From Atherinomorus stipes (Eukaryota; Chordata; Actinopteri; Atheriniformes; Atherinidae), in NCBI GenBank assembly GCA_023101725.1, contig JALJCO010000093.1, forward strand, positions 248,001 through 312,000: a stretch of DNA of 64,000 bases. The letters run 5' to 3'. Below, in pieces: positions 35,727 to 47,770 of this stretch. The first letter of the stretch is position 1, and every line of letters starts with the position of its first letter. The notes below the pieces were generated by a model, which did no database searches, had not been told where the DNA came from, and saw only the letters and a list, made by a program, of their open reading frames with translations. The position numbers were made by a program, and so were the translations under genes.

Positions 35727-37357
35727 GTTAGTTGGATTGCTCCTCTGGACCTGACTGTTGATCAGATTTCCTTTCTAACTGCAGAAGCATTTTTTTCCAA
35801 ATCCAAATAACTCATACATGGTATCTCGCTCGAACTTGTCATCTCCTTGGACACGGTTATACACTATTTACTGCTTCTTCTTCTTCTGTTTCCTCAGTTT
35901 AAATGGCAGAAGGCAACACAGCTAGGGTGTAATACCATCCTACTCTCTCAGAGACTCTTCTGGTTGGTAACTGGAGATGGATTATTTACTATATTCTCAT
36001 ATGCCTAAAGAGAATACTAAGTTTAAGCACTGACATGTGTATTGTCCCACCCAAACATACAACATGGTATCCTAATAGGTCACTAGAATGCATATGACTG
36101 TTGCTTTTCTCTGCCTTGTGCATTTGTTTTTGCAATAATAACTGAAATATCTAAACTAAAAGTAACCTAAAAAGTACGGACAATCAGTATTGCAGTGTTA
36201 GAATTCCAAGAACAATTTTCCAGTGTCATCTTCCTCTCTCCCTCATCTTGTGTATCCCAGCTCACACTCCAGCTTCCTGTGGGACAGAGCAAAGCCTGGG
36301 GGCAGAAGGATGTCTCTTTCCAACCAGCGAGCCCCGTCACACATGCTCCAGCTTGTCAGGATAATTTTGTGCGAGGCCTGTGGGATGTCAGTGTGTGAAC
36401 CTCTACGTCTGTGTGTCTGTGACTCTCTCTTTGTGTAAGTGTGTGTGTGTTTAGATGCTCAGAGATATGGGTGTTCTTTCTCTGTGGGTGGAGGTGACTG
36501 TCTAGGACATGATGAAAATTTCAATTAGTTGGAGTTCACTGCAGTCCAGGTTCATCTCAGGTTTCCTAAACACACTTTGGCTTTGTGAGCTTTATTTGTG
36601 AGCCAGCAGGGGAAATGTCTCTGAGATTTGAAAGGCTCTGTAAAACATTTACTGTCTCTAGTTGCAATGGAAAATAAACAGAATGTATACAATATGATAC
36701 GTGTATCACTAATGATCCCAATAATACAGACGGAGACAGGAAATGATGGCAACTGGATGAAAGTCTCCTCATGAAAGAATAGCACAAATTTTTACTGAAG
36801 AGAAAGTATATTTATTTACTGGGAACATATAACAGTTTCCTAAATCAATAGCTGATATCTTCAGTTAGGTTGTGTTGCCTGATTATTTGCCTCAAACCCC
36901 AAAATGATCAATTTACTATTACATGAGAGCACATGTTAGCGTCAGAATGGGCTTTAACGTTTTGCTACTAGTTTTGAGTTTTATTAGCCCCAGTCCTGCT
37001 ATTTAAAACATCTGCTTCTACTCAAATCCTCCAGAGCCCTCAGGTGAGATTAGATCTTTTAATTGTGCCTTATGATGTGGTAACAGATCATTTAAATGTC
37101 TGCTGCTTAAAATATGGAGTCAATGCCAGTACATTTTATTTGTTTTAGCCTATTTATTCTCATTTCATTGTTCACTAACTAGAATATTAGTTCAATTTCA
37201 TTTATATGTCTATTTTTGTTGTGCCCCTACAATCCGCTTTCGGAACTCCCTAGTTGGACAATTTTGAAACCTTATTCTTACAGAAAAAGGTTTTCTTATA
37301 GAAATTTTGAACATTTGTTTTTCTTCTCAAAACATGATCCTCAGTTGTTTCTCTTCT
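35727..37357. other. Unique DNA, no gene recognised
   Basis: Ordinary AT-rich sequence with a (TTC)n run near 35874 and short frames lacking any family feature. Confidence 0.4.
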
Positions 37358-37365
37358 CTTTCAAA

Positions 37366-38716
37366 TAGGCCTGCACGATTTTGACAAAAAACCTAATGGT
37401 GATTTTTCTGACAAATATTGCGATTTCGATTTGCGATTTTACATTTGATAGTTTTAAATGCATAAAACTAAAATTATGAATGACAGAAGTCGTTACTTTT
37501 ATAACAATAATCTACTTTAAAAACTATTATGTGTCCAGCATCCTCTTCTGGCTTCTGTCTGATGTTGAACCTGAGAAATCTCTAATAAAACTACACAGTG
37601 ATTGAGGTTGTTCAATGTTTTGTGATTACTACAAAAGTGATTAATTATAGTTATTAACTCCATCTCCCAAAAGTAGGAGTTCTATTTTACAAAACTTCAG
37701 TTTTGTAAAAAATAAATAATTACTTGGAAAAGTAATAATTCTGTTACTTTTTAATATTCCCATTTAACTTTAATCTCTGTGTTGAATTATTCCTGATAAA
37801 AGTGAATATCAGATCTCACTAATGAATGAAATGGAATAACTAACAGAATCTTGGACAGTCAGACTGGATGTGGTGAGAGGAGCTTCAGGTCGTGGTTATA
37901 ACGGCTTCCAACCAACATGTAGAAACACGTAGTTTTAATGAACATTTCACGTTGTTCATGTCTTTTATCTCTGAGAGAAAACTCAAGTTTGTGATTCCAG
38001 TTCATAATTCTTCCTGTTTTCTGTGGATTCACTGTTGCTGCGCCTCTAGTGTGTGTGTGTGTGTGTGTGGTTGTGTGCACCTGTGTTCAGCTGCGCGTGA
38101 CGAGTCGTGTTTGCTGACAGTTCATCATCATCGTCATCACTTGTTTGTCGCTGTTTTATTAACTGGATTCATATGTGTGCGCACATGTCAGGTTGGTGAC
38201 GTCGCCACTGCCGCTGCGCTGCAGAGGCTCCACACGAACATCTTCCAACCTGCCGTGCAGCCGGTCTGAACAGTAATCACATGAAGACGCAACTCAGGAG
38301 TGCATGACGAGTGTGTCAAGGTGTAACCGGATCACTCCGCCTCCTCTAGTGCCGTTTCTTTTAACGCCATTATTCCATCACTGTTACCAACTGCTCCTCT
38401 CCCATTACTGATGTTTTTATTTAGATAACCAGTCACCATGAAAACATTTCGCTCCCAGCGCAACGCGCGGTACACGTGCAGTGTTTGTTGTTAGCTGCTC
38501 ACTGCAGCCTGTGTAGTGCATACAAGCTAGTTTCCCATCACCATTTCTGATTGGCCAGCAAGCCAGGAACGTGGGGCGCGACCATTGTATTGGCAAATAG
38601 GTTTGTCACTCAAATGTCAGAGACAGAAAAAAAAAAACCTCAGGCGCATGAGGTTAGGTTATCACAGTAGTTTAAACCTCAATATCGATGCGGTTAAGGT
38701 TAATCGTGCAGCCCTA
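37366..38716. mobile_element. hAT-type element, 1.35 kb
   Basis: Left end TAGGCCTGCACGATT and right end AATCGTGCAGCCCTA are inverted repeats of the same type as the 315-bp element at 35404. Flanks CTTTCAAA and GTTTCTAG match at 5 of 8 positions. The interior has no transposase frame. Around 37930-38280 it contains a segment that occurs again, diverged, just beyond its right end. Confidence 0.7.
38049..38069. repeat. (GT)n microsatellite
   Basis: About ten GT units inside the hAT-type element. Confidence 0.95.
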
Positions 38717-39180
38717 GTTTCTAGTAAACGTTTCATGTTCGTGTCTTTTATCTCTGAGGGAAACTGATGTTTGTGATGATTCCAGTTTATAGTTCTTCCC
38801 GTTGTGCGTGCGTGTTCAACTACACACATAGACTTGGGTTTGCAATCAGTCCTTCATCATCATCATCGTCATCATCATCGCCGTTTCTGTACTGTTCTGG
38901 TCAGACAAAGACAGATCAAACATGCAGAACTAGTCTAATAAATCTTTAGTATTAACTGTTAACTGAATTCGGGTCAAGGTTGAAGGAAATAATTCAGGGA
39001 AACTTGTTGCTGGAATATGATGCCTTTTTCTTCTTTAACTCTATTCATACTCGCGCTGCATCTGCGTCTGTGTCAGGTTGGTGACACTATCACTGCCGCA
39101 TGGCCTGTATAGGTCCGCAGAGGCTCAACACGAACTTCTTCAAGCCTGACTTTCAGCCGCGTTCAACAGAACACAGCAAC
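38712..39180. repeat. Second copy of the hAT-element interior
   Basis: Matches 37930-38280 in order: GTCTTTTATCTCTGAG, the GTTTGTGAT-TTCCAGTT segment, the CATCATCATCGTCATCA tract, then AGGTTGGTGAC and CAGAGGCTC-ACACGAAC. It begins almost exactly where the right terminal repeat of the preceding element ends and carries no left end of its own. This is either part of an older element into which the 37366 copy inserted, or a local duplication. Confidence 0.65.
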
Positions 39181-40819
39181 TCTTTTTTTACTCAAACATG
39201 AGCATGTGGTGAGGTACATGTCTGCAGCCCTGGAGACTGCAGGTTACTACTGAGTGTATGGGCGAGTGTCTCCAGGTACTGTATCTCCGTAGCACTCTGC
39301 CTCCTCTCCGCGAGAGCACCATGTTTTATCAGATGAGGACCATAGAGACTCACTGACAACAGAAGCACACGGTAACAAGCGTGCTTTCTGGTTCCGCCCA
39401 CCGAGCCTCGGCCATTGTACACCAGTGCTAACAGTATTGCTAACTAGTAGCGCCTGCTATTCTACAATGAGGCTGGATTACAGCGAACGATCCTTTCATT
39501 CAGTATTAAGGTACTTAGAGTCTGACTAAAGAGGGACCGAAAGTCGCCGGGAATTTCATGCCGCTGTCACTTTAAGTGTCTTTAATATCTTTGCATTAAC
39601 ACTCTGTAAAGCATGTTAAGCTACTTTTAATTTCTATGAAAAATGCTACCAATTGATCGATTAGACCAAGAAAAACAGCTAATGCTGTTTTTTTTTATCA
39701 CAAATTTAATTTAAAACCGTAGAAATTTGTCAAACCAGTTTTTCCAACTAGCATGGTTGTCTTCTTAAAAACAAGTGGCTTTATGCGCAGTTGTTTCCAT
39801 TTCATGCTCTCTTTTTGAATCTGGAAGCTAATTCTGTTTTTTTTTTTTTTTTATTGAAACCAAACCATTCAGTTCTTTAATTTCACACAGTCAGGGTTTG
39901 TGCATGTTACTGTGGTTCCACATCGTGTCTGATCTCTGGCAGCTTGTTGGGAGATGATCTGTGGTGTGAAAACATAAACTCAATATGTGTGTATCCTGGA
40001 GCGAGTGAAACTTTGTGTCTTTAAGATGAACCCGTTCATACAGAACATAATGACGTATATAACTTCAGCATGTTTTCCCTAGCTGGTTGGCCATCAGAGC
40101 TAACTGGTGGTGTGTCTGAGGTATGTGGTTCACCACCAAGTCACTGCCTGGAGGACTATTCATGTCTGTCTGTTGTCACCTGTGTGCACACACATGTTGC
40201 TTTTTCAGTTCCCTGAGTGGTTGAAAATGAAGGCATGAGTGTGCAAAAACACAGGTACACAAACTGCTGACCTGCCACGTGTAAAAGTGACCTTGTAAGC
40301 ACCTGAAGTTTGTTTTAGGAGTGTACCATGTTTGACCAATTATTGCAGGGAAATGTGGAGCAAATTCACCAAAGTAAAGCAGGTTCGGTTGTGAAATCAT
40401 GGAAAGCAAAACCACGCAGGCTGTGTGGAAAGCAGGGCTTTTGTCAAACGTGTGATATGTATTATTGCTGGTTTGGTCTATTTTTAAAGGCGTTGACTCT
40501 TTCTTTCAGACATATGTTTGTGTCATATCAGTCTTCTTAACTGCTTCATTCAAGGATGAATGCTTTCAGTTGCCATTTTTTTCCTGACCACATATGTGAC
40601 ATTAATAGGACTGAATACTCACAGTTTCAGCACACGAGGAACGACAGTCTTTATGCAGCTGCATTGTTTTCCTTAATGCTAATTTAGGAGACTTGTTATG
40701 TGAAAACAATTCAGTTCCTTTAGCTTGAGTAATTGTTGTTTAAGCTGAAATGTAAAAAATATTCCTAACTAATTTTTTATTTAGATAAATGATTTGTGAA
40801 ACGACCAATGTAAAGATGT
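39181..40819. other. Unique DNA, possibly more of the old hAT element at its left edge
   Basis: 39181-39480 has GC-richer text (CTCTGCCTCCTCTCC, CGGCCATTGTAC) loosely parallel to 38330-38600, so the older element may extend to about 39500. Beyond that nothing is recognised. Confidence 0.3.
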
Positions 40820-40985
40820 ACATAACTGTAAGGGGCTTGGGTAGACATGGAATTTAAGTGATTCATTTAAATTTGCCTACCTTTTATAAGCCCCTACTAT
40901 TTTGTAAGACCGATATACAGATGTTAGAGACATGACACATGCATGTTTGAATAAGAGCAATAAAGTCGAAGTAATGATTATTGAG
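40820..40985 (+). repeat. Possible LINE 3' end with hairpin
   Basis: Arms GTAAGGGGCTTGGGTAG (40828-40844) and CTACC-TTTTATAAGCCCCTAC (40877-40897) form an imperfect hairpin, followed by ATGTTTGAATAAGAGCAATA. A hairpin just before a short A-rich tail is a common layout of LINE 3' ends. No coding part is visible upstream. Confidence 0.35.
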
Positions 40986-41213
40986 GAATAACTTATCAGG
41001 CTTTCATCCATGTAAGTTGTGTCTGACTCTTTCCGTTTTCCCCGACAGTCAGACCCAGCGATGATGTGGAAATGGCTTAAAATAATCTACCTCATAGTGC
41101 AACGATTCCTTCATTTACATTGACTTTTAGTTCACTGAAAATGTCATGAATCCAAAATATTTAATTTATTCTGTCAGCTTTCTTTCATTTCTTGGTATGC
41201 ATCTGTTTCTGGA

Positions 41214-41410
41214 ATTTCGGCCTGCAACACAATCCAGAAAAGAAAGTGAAGATCCAAGGCACTGGATCAGGGTAAACACCCTGATGAAGGCTGGGGCCGA
41301 TACATGAAGGCTGTAACCTACATGTTTAATGTTTTAGCCATTCCACACTAAAGGTTTTTTATATTCTAAGAAGAATGCCTTCGATCTTTGCTTTCTTTGA
41401 TGACCTTGGT
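41214..41410 (+). repeat. Dispersed fish repeat fragment
   Basis: Contains CCTGATGAAGGCTGGGGCCG and GGCTGTAACCTACATGTTTA, motifs I recall from dispersed fish repeats. The element class is not determined. Confidence 0.35.
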
Positions 41411-41658
41411 TTTCCCTACCAAAGAGCACCTTAGCCACACTTTTTGGATTAACCTTCTGAGCCCTCTGGACTTTTTCTCTGAACAAAACAGTCCAGAAAA
41501 GGTTGAGATGGCCTAGTAGTAGGCTAGTAAAGAGTTAAAAAAATGTTTCAAACCTGTGATGTCACTGTCAACATGTCATTTTAGTCATGTTTTAGTACCA
41601 AGAATGTGCAATTTTGAGAGATTTCACCATGGAAAAGACAAGAGCAGAAATTAGACAC

Positions 41659-41774
41659 GAAAGAAAAAGAAAGAAAGAAAGAAAGAGAGAAAAAGAAAGA
41701 AAGAAAGAAAGAAAGAGAGAAAGAAAGAAAGAGAGAAAAAGAAAGAAAGAGAACAAGAAACCAACCAACCAACC
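41659..41774. repeat. (GAAA)n / (CCAA)n microsatellite
   Basis: About 95 bases of GAAA and GAGA units followed by a short CCAA run. The 91-residue Phe/Leu/Ser frame on the other strand is a by-product. Confidence 0.95.
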
Positions 41775-44700
41775 TTAGGTTCACTTTGTCCAGTGGTAAT
41801 GTTGACTTTTCAGAGCTTGGGGGCAGCTGAGATGGACCATCACACAGTGAAAACACTTATAGTGGTTTAACCAATCAGTATTCAAGATCTTTTTTAGGAG
41901 GAAATGAAGGCCACATGCACTGGATCAAAGATGAAAAGAACCATCCAGGCTGGTGAAGGAGATGGTTACAGGTGCTGCTGACCCCACCTGCCTGCAATGA
42001 CCCGTCCTCTACAGGAAGGGAAAATGTTGGGAAGGAAACATTGATCCTATAAGATGTGTTTGCAGGAAGAGTTGATCAAAATAACACTTTAAACTTAATA
42101 ATAAAACTAAAGTTGATTGAAAAAAAGTGAACCAGCTGAGATTAATACTGCTTGCAATTTAATGAAAGTCAAAGTAAATACAAGAATTTAAATTTCTTCA
42201 TTTTCCATATTTCTTTCTGATTTGGGGCTATAGATTTATCTTGATCTTGGCCTGAATGTGGTGACAAAAGTCAGTTTGATTCTTAAATTTATAAGAGCTG
42301 GTAACTTATAAGAGCTTGCACTTAGGATGTACAGAGTTGTTTTCTAATGGGAGGCTCAAATTTGAATAAGTCTGCCATTGAATGCCTTTTGTTTTTAGTA
42401 TAAATGTATGAATCAAAGATAGAATATATCTTCTAAACTTGTATGCATATGCTGCATTCCTGCATTTTCCCAACACAACCTCAAAATACAGTCACAGGTC
42501 AACAGGGGAGTAGTTTCAACTTAGCCAAGATGGGTTTGAAAGTTTAGAGGATGCAAAATTAACAAGCAAAATAAAAGATGAAGTTTCTTTATTCTTCTCT
42601 TCTCTCAGCAAACACACTGAAGAGCAAACGTTTTTAACTTGGAGTGTTAGTACCAGAGCTCTTCTGCTAACTGACCCGGGGCCCTGAAGAGCTGCACATA
42701 ACAGGCGCCCACATTTGGCTTTTGTGTGCAGGAGGGTCTTTACATAACCCACATAACCAAGCACATTGTCTAGCAACCGGCCGTCTACTGAAGGGCCTTG
42801 TAAATGGAGGAGGGGGTCTGCTTGAGTGGAGGCCAGTAGCTGAGTTGAGAGGCTAGCCGAGCTAAGCTAGGTCATGACTAAAGGCAAGTCTGTAAGCCTG
42901 AGAACTCCCCAAGGCCACTGATGCAATGAGCTCCCACAGAAATAAAAATAGCTTGTTAAAATCTCTTTTTGCTGCGTTATTTTTTGCTAATACGATGAAA
43001 AAAACAAAGTTAGTCGTTGACAGATGACGTTTGTCTAACATCTTGATGTTAAAAATAAATAGATAAGGAAAAATTCCACATGATTGCCGCTGTAAATCTT
43101 TCTTAGTTACCAAATGCTCCTCACTACGCTCCCTACCGCATTACTTCACAAAGTCTGGCCTTCTTTACACTGTTTTCCAGTCTTTGGGTCTGAGCCAGAA
43201 TTCCCTTGGAACTGCCCAGGATGTTGAGGTATATTTTTCCTCCCCTCTCCCGACGACTCGTTTTTTCAAGATGTTTTCTTTTTGCATAAGAGAAATATTT
43301 TCATGTCTCTCTCGTTGCGCTGACCAAATCACACCCAAAAGCCAGAGTAGCTGTCTGCAGTCAGTTTTTGAATATTTTAGTAGCAGTAAGCAAAACCATA
43401 GTACAGTAGGCATAAGTGGTTACTGTCATAACATTACATTAAAAAAAGTAATTCTTTAAACCCACTCAAACTTGTCATACAAAACTTTCTTTTATTTGGC
43501 AAAGCAACCTTATTTTACTTAGCTGTCTAAAGCAGCAGCAGCACAACAGGCACTCACTGGTTTCCATGATTTTGACACAAAGACTCATTATCAGCTCCAC
43601 ACTTCACCTTAGATCACATGATAATGATCCATTTATCACCGATACCTGATGCCTGCATCATTCTTAGCAGCTCCCTGACAGGGCAGAGGAAGCTTTCTAC
43701 CTCTGTTCCTATTGTCTTATAATACACAAAGACAAGGTGTCCTGATGGTCCCCGTGTTAGTCTCTGGACCGCCCCTAGTTACAATGCTAGAATTTTCACG
43801 CTATTGTCAGCTGGCTGCAATCACACAGCACGGCCGGAGCTCAGGGGCTGGGGGAGATGGATGTGGCTTGTATGGGTGCTTTGAAAAGATGTGTGAAATG
43901 GGAGTATGGGTATTAAGGGTCTTGGCTCAGTTGGGGGTCTATTGTGCATAAGGCTGAGCCCCCTACTGGCATCCATGATCTCCTCCATTGACATAGAAGC
44001 TCTGCTCAGCTCCCTGTGTGTTTTTGTCAGCTTCCTTTCTTTCTCTCATTCGCTTTCTCTGGGTTTAACTCCCTTCCGCAGCTTTCTTTTTGGTCTGAGA
44101 CACAACCAAAGACTCTGAAGAGTCCCTTTCTATCCTGTCTAAGCTAACTGGATTCATACTAATGATGGAAATGGTGTCAGCTCACTGTAGTTTTCTTTCA
44201 CAAGCTGCTACTGTAAGTGTGCAGTTTAGGGGCACACTTACAGCCCCCTTACAGGGTTTAGGGTTTAGTTTAAGTACTGTTTGAATTTAAGTTTGTGGAA
44301 TGAACCTGTTTTTTTTTACTCTAAAATTGGGCTGCTTGTTTTTTTGCATAAGGGCTAAACTCAGCAGCAAACTGTACCTGTTTTGAGAGTTTAAACAACC
44401 TTGTCTTGATGTAGGGAGAACCCTGATCAGCGTAGACTTGTACACCATGCCGTCAGTCAGCCGTTGGGCATGTTTGAAAGGCTGGTAAATGTATCTGCTG
44501 CATTTTCAAAGTGAGCACCTTGTCACCATTGTCAGACCCTATCTGCATCTTTTTTTTTTTTTTTTCAGCTTGTGGAGTCGGCATTCTGCCGTCTACGAGA
44601 GAGCTCACTCTAATTAGTTGATCAGCACAGCGAATGAATGCACGAGAAGGTTGGCAGCAGTGTTAACAGAAAACTCATGGCCAACTTAACATGTTACACA

Positions 44701-45513
44701 TTCCTCATCTGTCATTTACAATTTTTCACGGTGTTTGAAAACAAAACGGTCATGTTGAGGGTGGTATGAGGGCGGTAATGATGATCATGACTCAAGAGAG
44801 AGCAACTGTGTTTGACATTACTATAAAATCCAAAGCACATGCCACTTTTCCTCCTGGTTATCTGCCCTCCTCACAACATAGTGAACCTTCTGCACTGGTG
44901 ACATATGTCTATGTAAGTCTCAGATTATGTGTTGGAAGTCATCTTTGTGGTGTGTTTAAGTGCAATGGTTTGGTGAGAAAGAATGTAATGTTTAAGTTGA
45001 GCTCTCTGAGTCCATTTGCATCCAAGTTACACCAAGTCTGTAATGGCCAGTGCAGATCCATACATGTACAGAATTCTGTGAAGTGCACCAACCCCACATG
45101 AAATGAAGCCAGAAATAAACTTTGTAGTCACTAAACCGCTGATTTACGACTATGTCTGGGCTGATTTACGGAGAGAATGTGCAAGGAAATTTGCCATAAA
45201 CTATAGTGTTCATTTACAAATAATCATTTTATACATTTTATAAAATGATCTGTTTGTGTTGTTGTCAGGCTCTGCAGACAGAAATGGTTGCAGTCCTCCA
45301 GAAAGCTAAAAATGTCAAGGCTCCAGAGATGATGATGCTGATGAAATATTGAGGTACCGATAACATCAAGTTTATAACAAAGAAGATGAGGCGCCAAAAA
45401 GGAGTGGAGTTTGTTGTATCAGCATGATACTGCTCATGTTTAAACTTGGTTTGTTTGCATCATAACAAACTGGTGTACACAGTTTTTCTGCACAAAAAAT
45501 AAAATGTTGCATT
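41775..45513. other. Unique DNA, no gene recognised
   Basis: About 3.7 kb without a recognisable repeat or exon. Open frames up to 111 codons (44766-45101) lack domain features, and their composition follows the local sequence. A T run lies at 44550-44567. Confidence 0.4.
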
Positions 45514-45517
45514 TTAA

Positions 45518-45996
45518 AGGGACTTGAGGCAAGATTAAGAAACAAAACTCGCAACTGCCGAGAAACTGGTGCTTCAGATAACTGCAGCCATGAGCCAAGC
45601 CGTAACGGGAGCGTGCACAAGCTGAAGCTATTATGTTGTTTACTAACCTTTTTCTTCGTAGTTACACTTTTTAGTGTCTTTCAGTTGATCTGGATCGTTT
45701 TCTGACGGCAGAAGAATCCATAACTATCACTTACAGTGTTTGAATTTACCGCGACCGTCTTCTTCCTGTATCAAAACTGCGGATGTAGCGTCATTTGACG
45801 TCACGTCCGCAGGGCAGCGCGGGAAATTCGGGCACCGAATTGCAGCGCATTTTGCAGCGCACAGCCTGTTCAAGGCAACGGAGAGAGACGTGGGTGGAAA
45901 CGTTATTTTTAGTATTTAGCGCTTTATCACCCATTAGTATTAGAAAAAATGGACATGCATGTTTGTTTGTTTTTTTAATTTCTGCCTCTAGTCCCT
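45518..45996. mobile_element. TTAA-target element, 479 bp, copy 2
   Basis: Ends AGGGACTTGAGGC and GCCTCTAGTCCCT, flanked by perfect TTAA on both sides (45514-45517 and 45997-46000). Near-identical to the copy at 30528-30996 apart from scattered substitutions and a small length difference near 45560. Same orientation as that copy. Non-coding; piggyBac- or Kolobok-type target choice. Confidence 0.9.
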
Positions 45997-46000
45997 TTAA

Positions 46001-47399
46001 GTATTTCTGTGCTAAAAGAGCCATTCCCATATAATGTGCGTACTGCAAAGCTGTGCTGTTTTTCCAAACGATGGTCTACTGCTGAACCGAACCTGAGCTG
46101 TTTCAGTCTGTACATTAAAAAGAAAAAACAAAACAAAAACACAACCCGAACCAAATTAGAGGAATGAAAGTAAAAAAGGAAAGAAAAAAACTTAAACTGG
46201 TAAAAAGGTGGTGACTATTCTTCCTGTTGCGCCTAACCTTAACTATCTGTGGCTTCCGTAAACATTTCAGATATGTGAAATAAGGTGTTTTGTTTTATGA
46301 AAAAGGTTTGCTTTCCGTTTCTTGTTAGTCAACATTTGATTTCACAGCTGAGACCAATTCTACATTCATTTCAGGTGTTGTAAGAATTTCTGTTATGAAA
46401 ACTTGCGCAGATCTTGAGCGTTTCTTGACAGATTGTGAACGTGTGTACATACACCTATTTGAACAGTGTTATCCAGCTTGTGTGGGGCCAACAGGAGTCA
46501 CACAATTGTCAATAGCAGAAGTCTATAACAACCCGTCACTGACAAAGAGAGAACAAACAGCTGCAGTTTGTTCAGGATTTCCTTACAAACACTCCACAAG
46601 GAGGGCCGTGGATGGAGGACGGAGAGGGACAGAGAGAGGCAGGCGGGATTTGAGTCTGTGCAACAACAGATGAAAGGACTGGATGCTGATATCTTTGCAC
46701 TCAACATACACACAAGCATCCAGCAGTGAAAAGTAAAAGTATTAATATCCTTGACTTGAGAAGCTGTAAAGCTGACACAATACTCAAAAAAAAAAAAAAA
46801 AAACATGCTCGGTGTCCACATGAAAAAAGCCCAGAAACAGTGTGTGTTCAGCTTTCTGGCAGGGCTGGCAGGTAATCTCATACATTTCCTGCCTCTTAAA
46901 ATCAAATACATCAGTCATATCTTAAATGTATGAGTATTTTCTTAATGAGTATCACCTCTTTCTCAAACCAAATCTGGTCCAAAACTGCCAGTGCAGGTGT
47001 TCTGTGTGATTGCAGCATTGCTTTTTGTTGCAGTGTACTTGATAAAATGTTCCAAAAATGTTCAAAAGCATGTTTGTACTGTTACCGTTCATGTATTTAC
47101 AGACATATAAAAATTCCTCTTAGGCCCCTTTTGCAAGACATTTCCACACAAAACTTCTTCCTTTGCATTTTTTCTCAAAAATGCTTTTACATAACAGCAG
47201 AATGAAAACTATCTCTGTGCAGGGGGAAAAACGCCAATGGGACCAGAAACGATGTAGAGCGCACGCCAGACCTCGAGTGGACGGTGAAACTTTGCAACGA
47301 CACACCCAGGTGTGCACCACATCCTCGTGAGACACCCGGAAAACACAACACAATAGAAGCATGTGCTGGTACTTTCCAAAATGTCCGGGTTCAGTGACC
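46001..47399. other. Unique DNA, no gene recognised
   Basis: Ordinary sequence with an A run at 46785-46803. No exon or RNA gene recognised. Confidence 0.4.
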
Positions 47400-47770
47400 A
47401 AAAATTGCATTTATAGTCATCCTCAAAATTATTCATACCCCCTTGTTAAAGTCAGGAAAAAATTAGCTGTCAGTGAAATGAGATGAAATGATCTAAGTAG
47501 AAATAAATAAAAGTTTTTATGAAAATTATAGCACCATTTTGAGTTGTGATTCAACAGAAATATATAAAACAAACAAAACCAAAACAAGCATGATGGGGCT
47601 CCTGAACAAAAATTTTGTTGAGCAACACTTTGAGGCAATCACTGCAATCAGGTGTTTTCTGTAATGCTCAATGAGACTTCTGTAACTGTTGACAGGTATT
47701 TTGGTGCACTGTTCTATTATTAGTGGAATATTAGTGGAGTGGAAGTGTATAGCAGCATACTTGTTCATAA
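47400..47770 (-). mobile_element. Possible Tc1/mariner-type element fragment
   Basis: The segment CAAAATTATTCATACCCCCT (47424-47443) resembles the terminal repeat of a fish DNA transposon as I recall it, and GGCAATCACTGCAATCAGGT and CTGTAACTGTTGACAGGTAT (about 47634-47701) look like its reverse-strand interior. No transposase motif can be read. Assignment is tentative. Confidence 0.35.

Noticed and set aside
41581..41856. 91-codon frame with Ser/Phe/Leu repeats
   Set aside because: Reverse reading of the (GAAA)n microsatellite.
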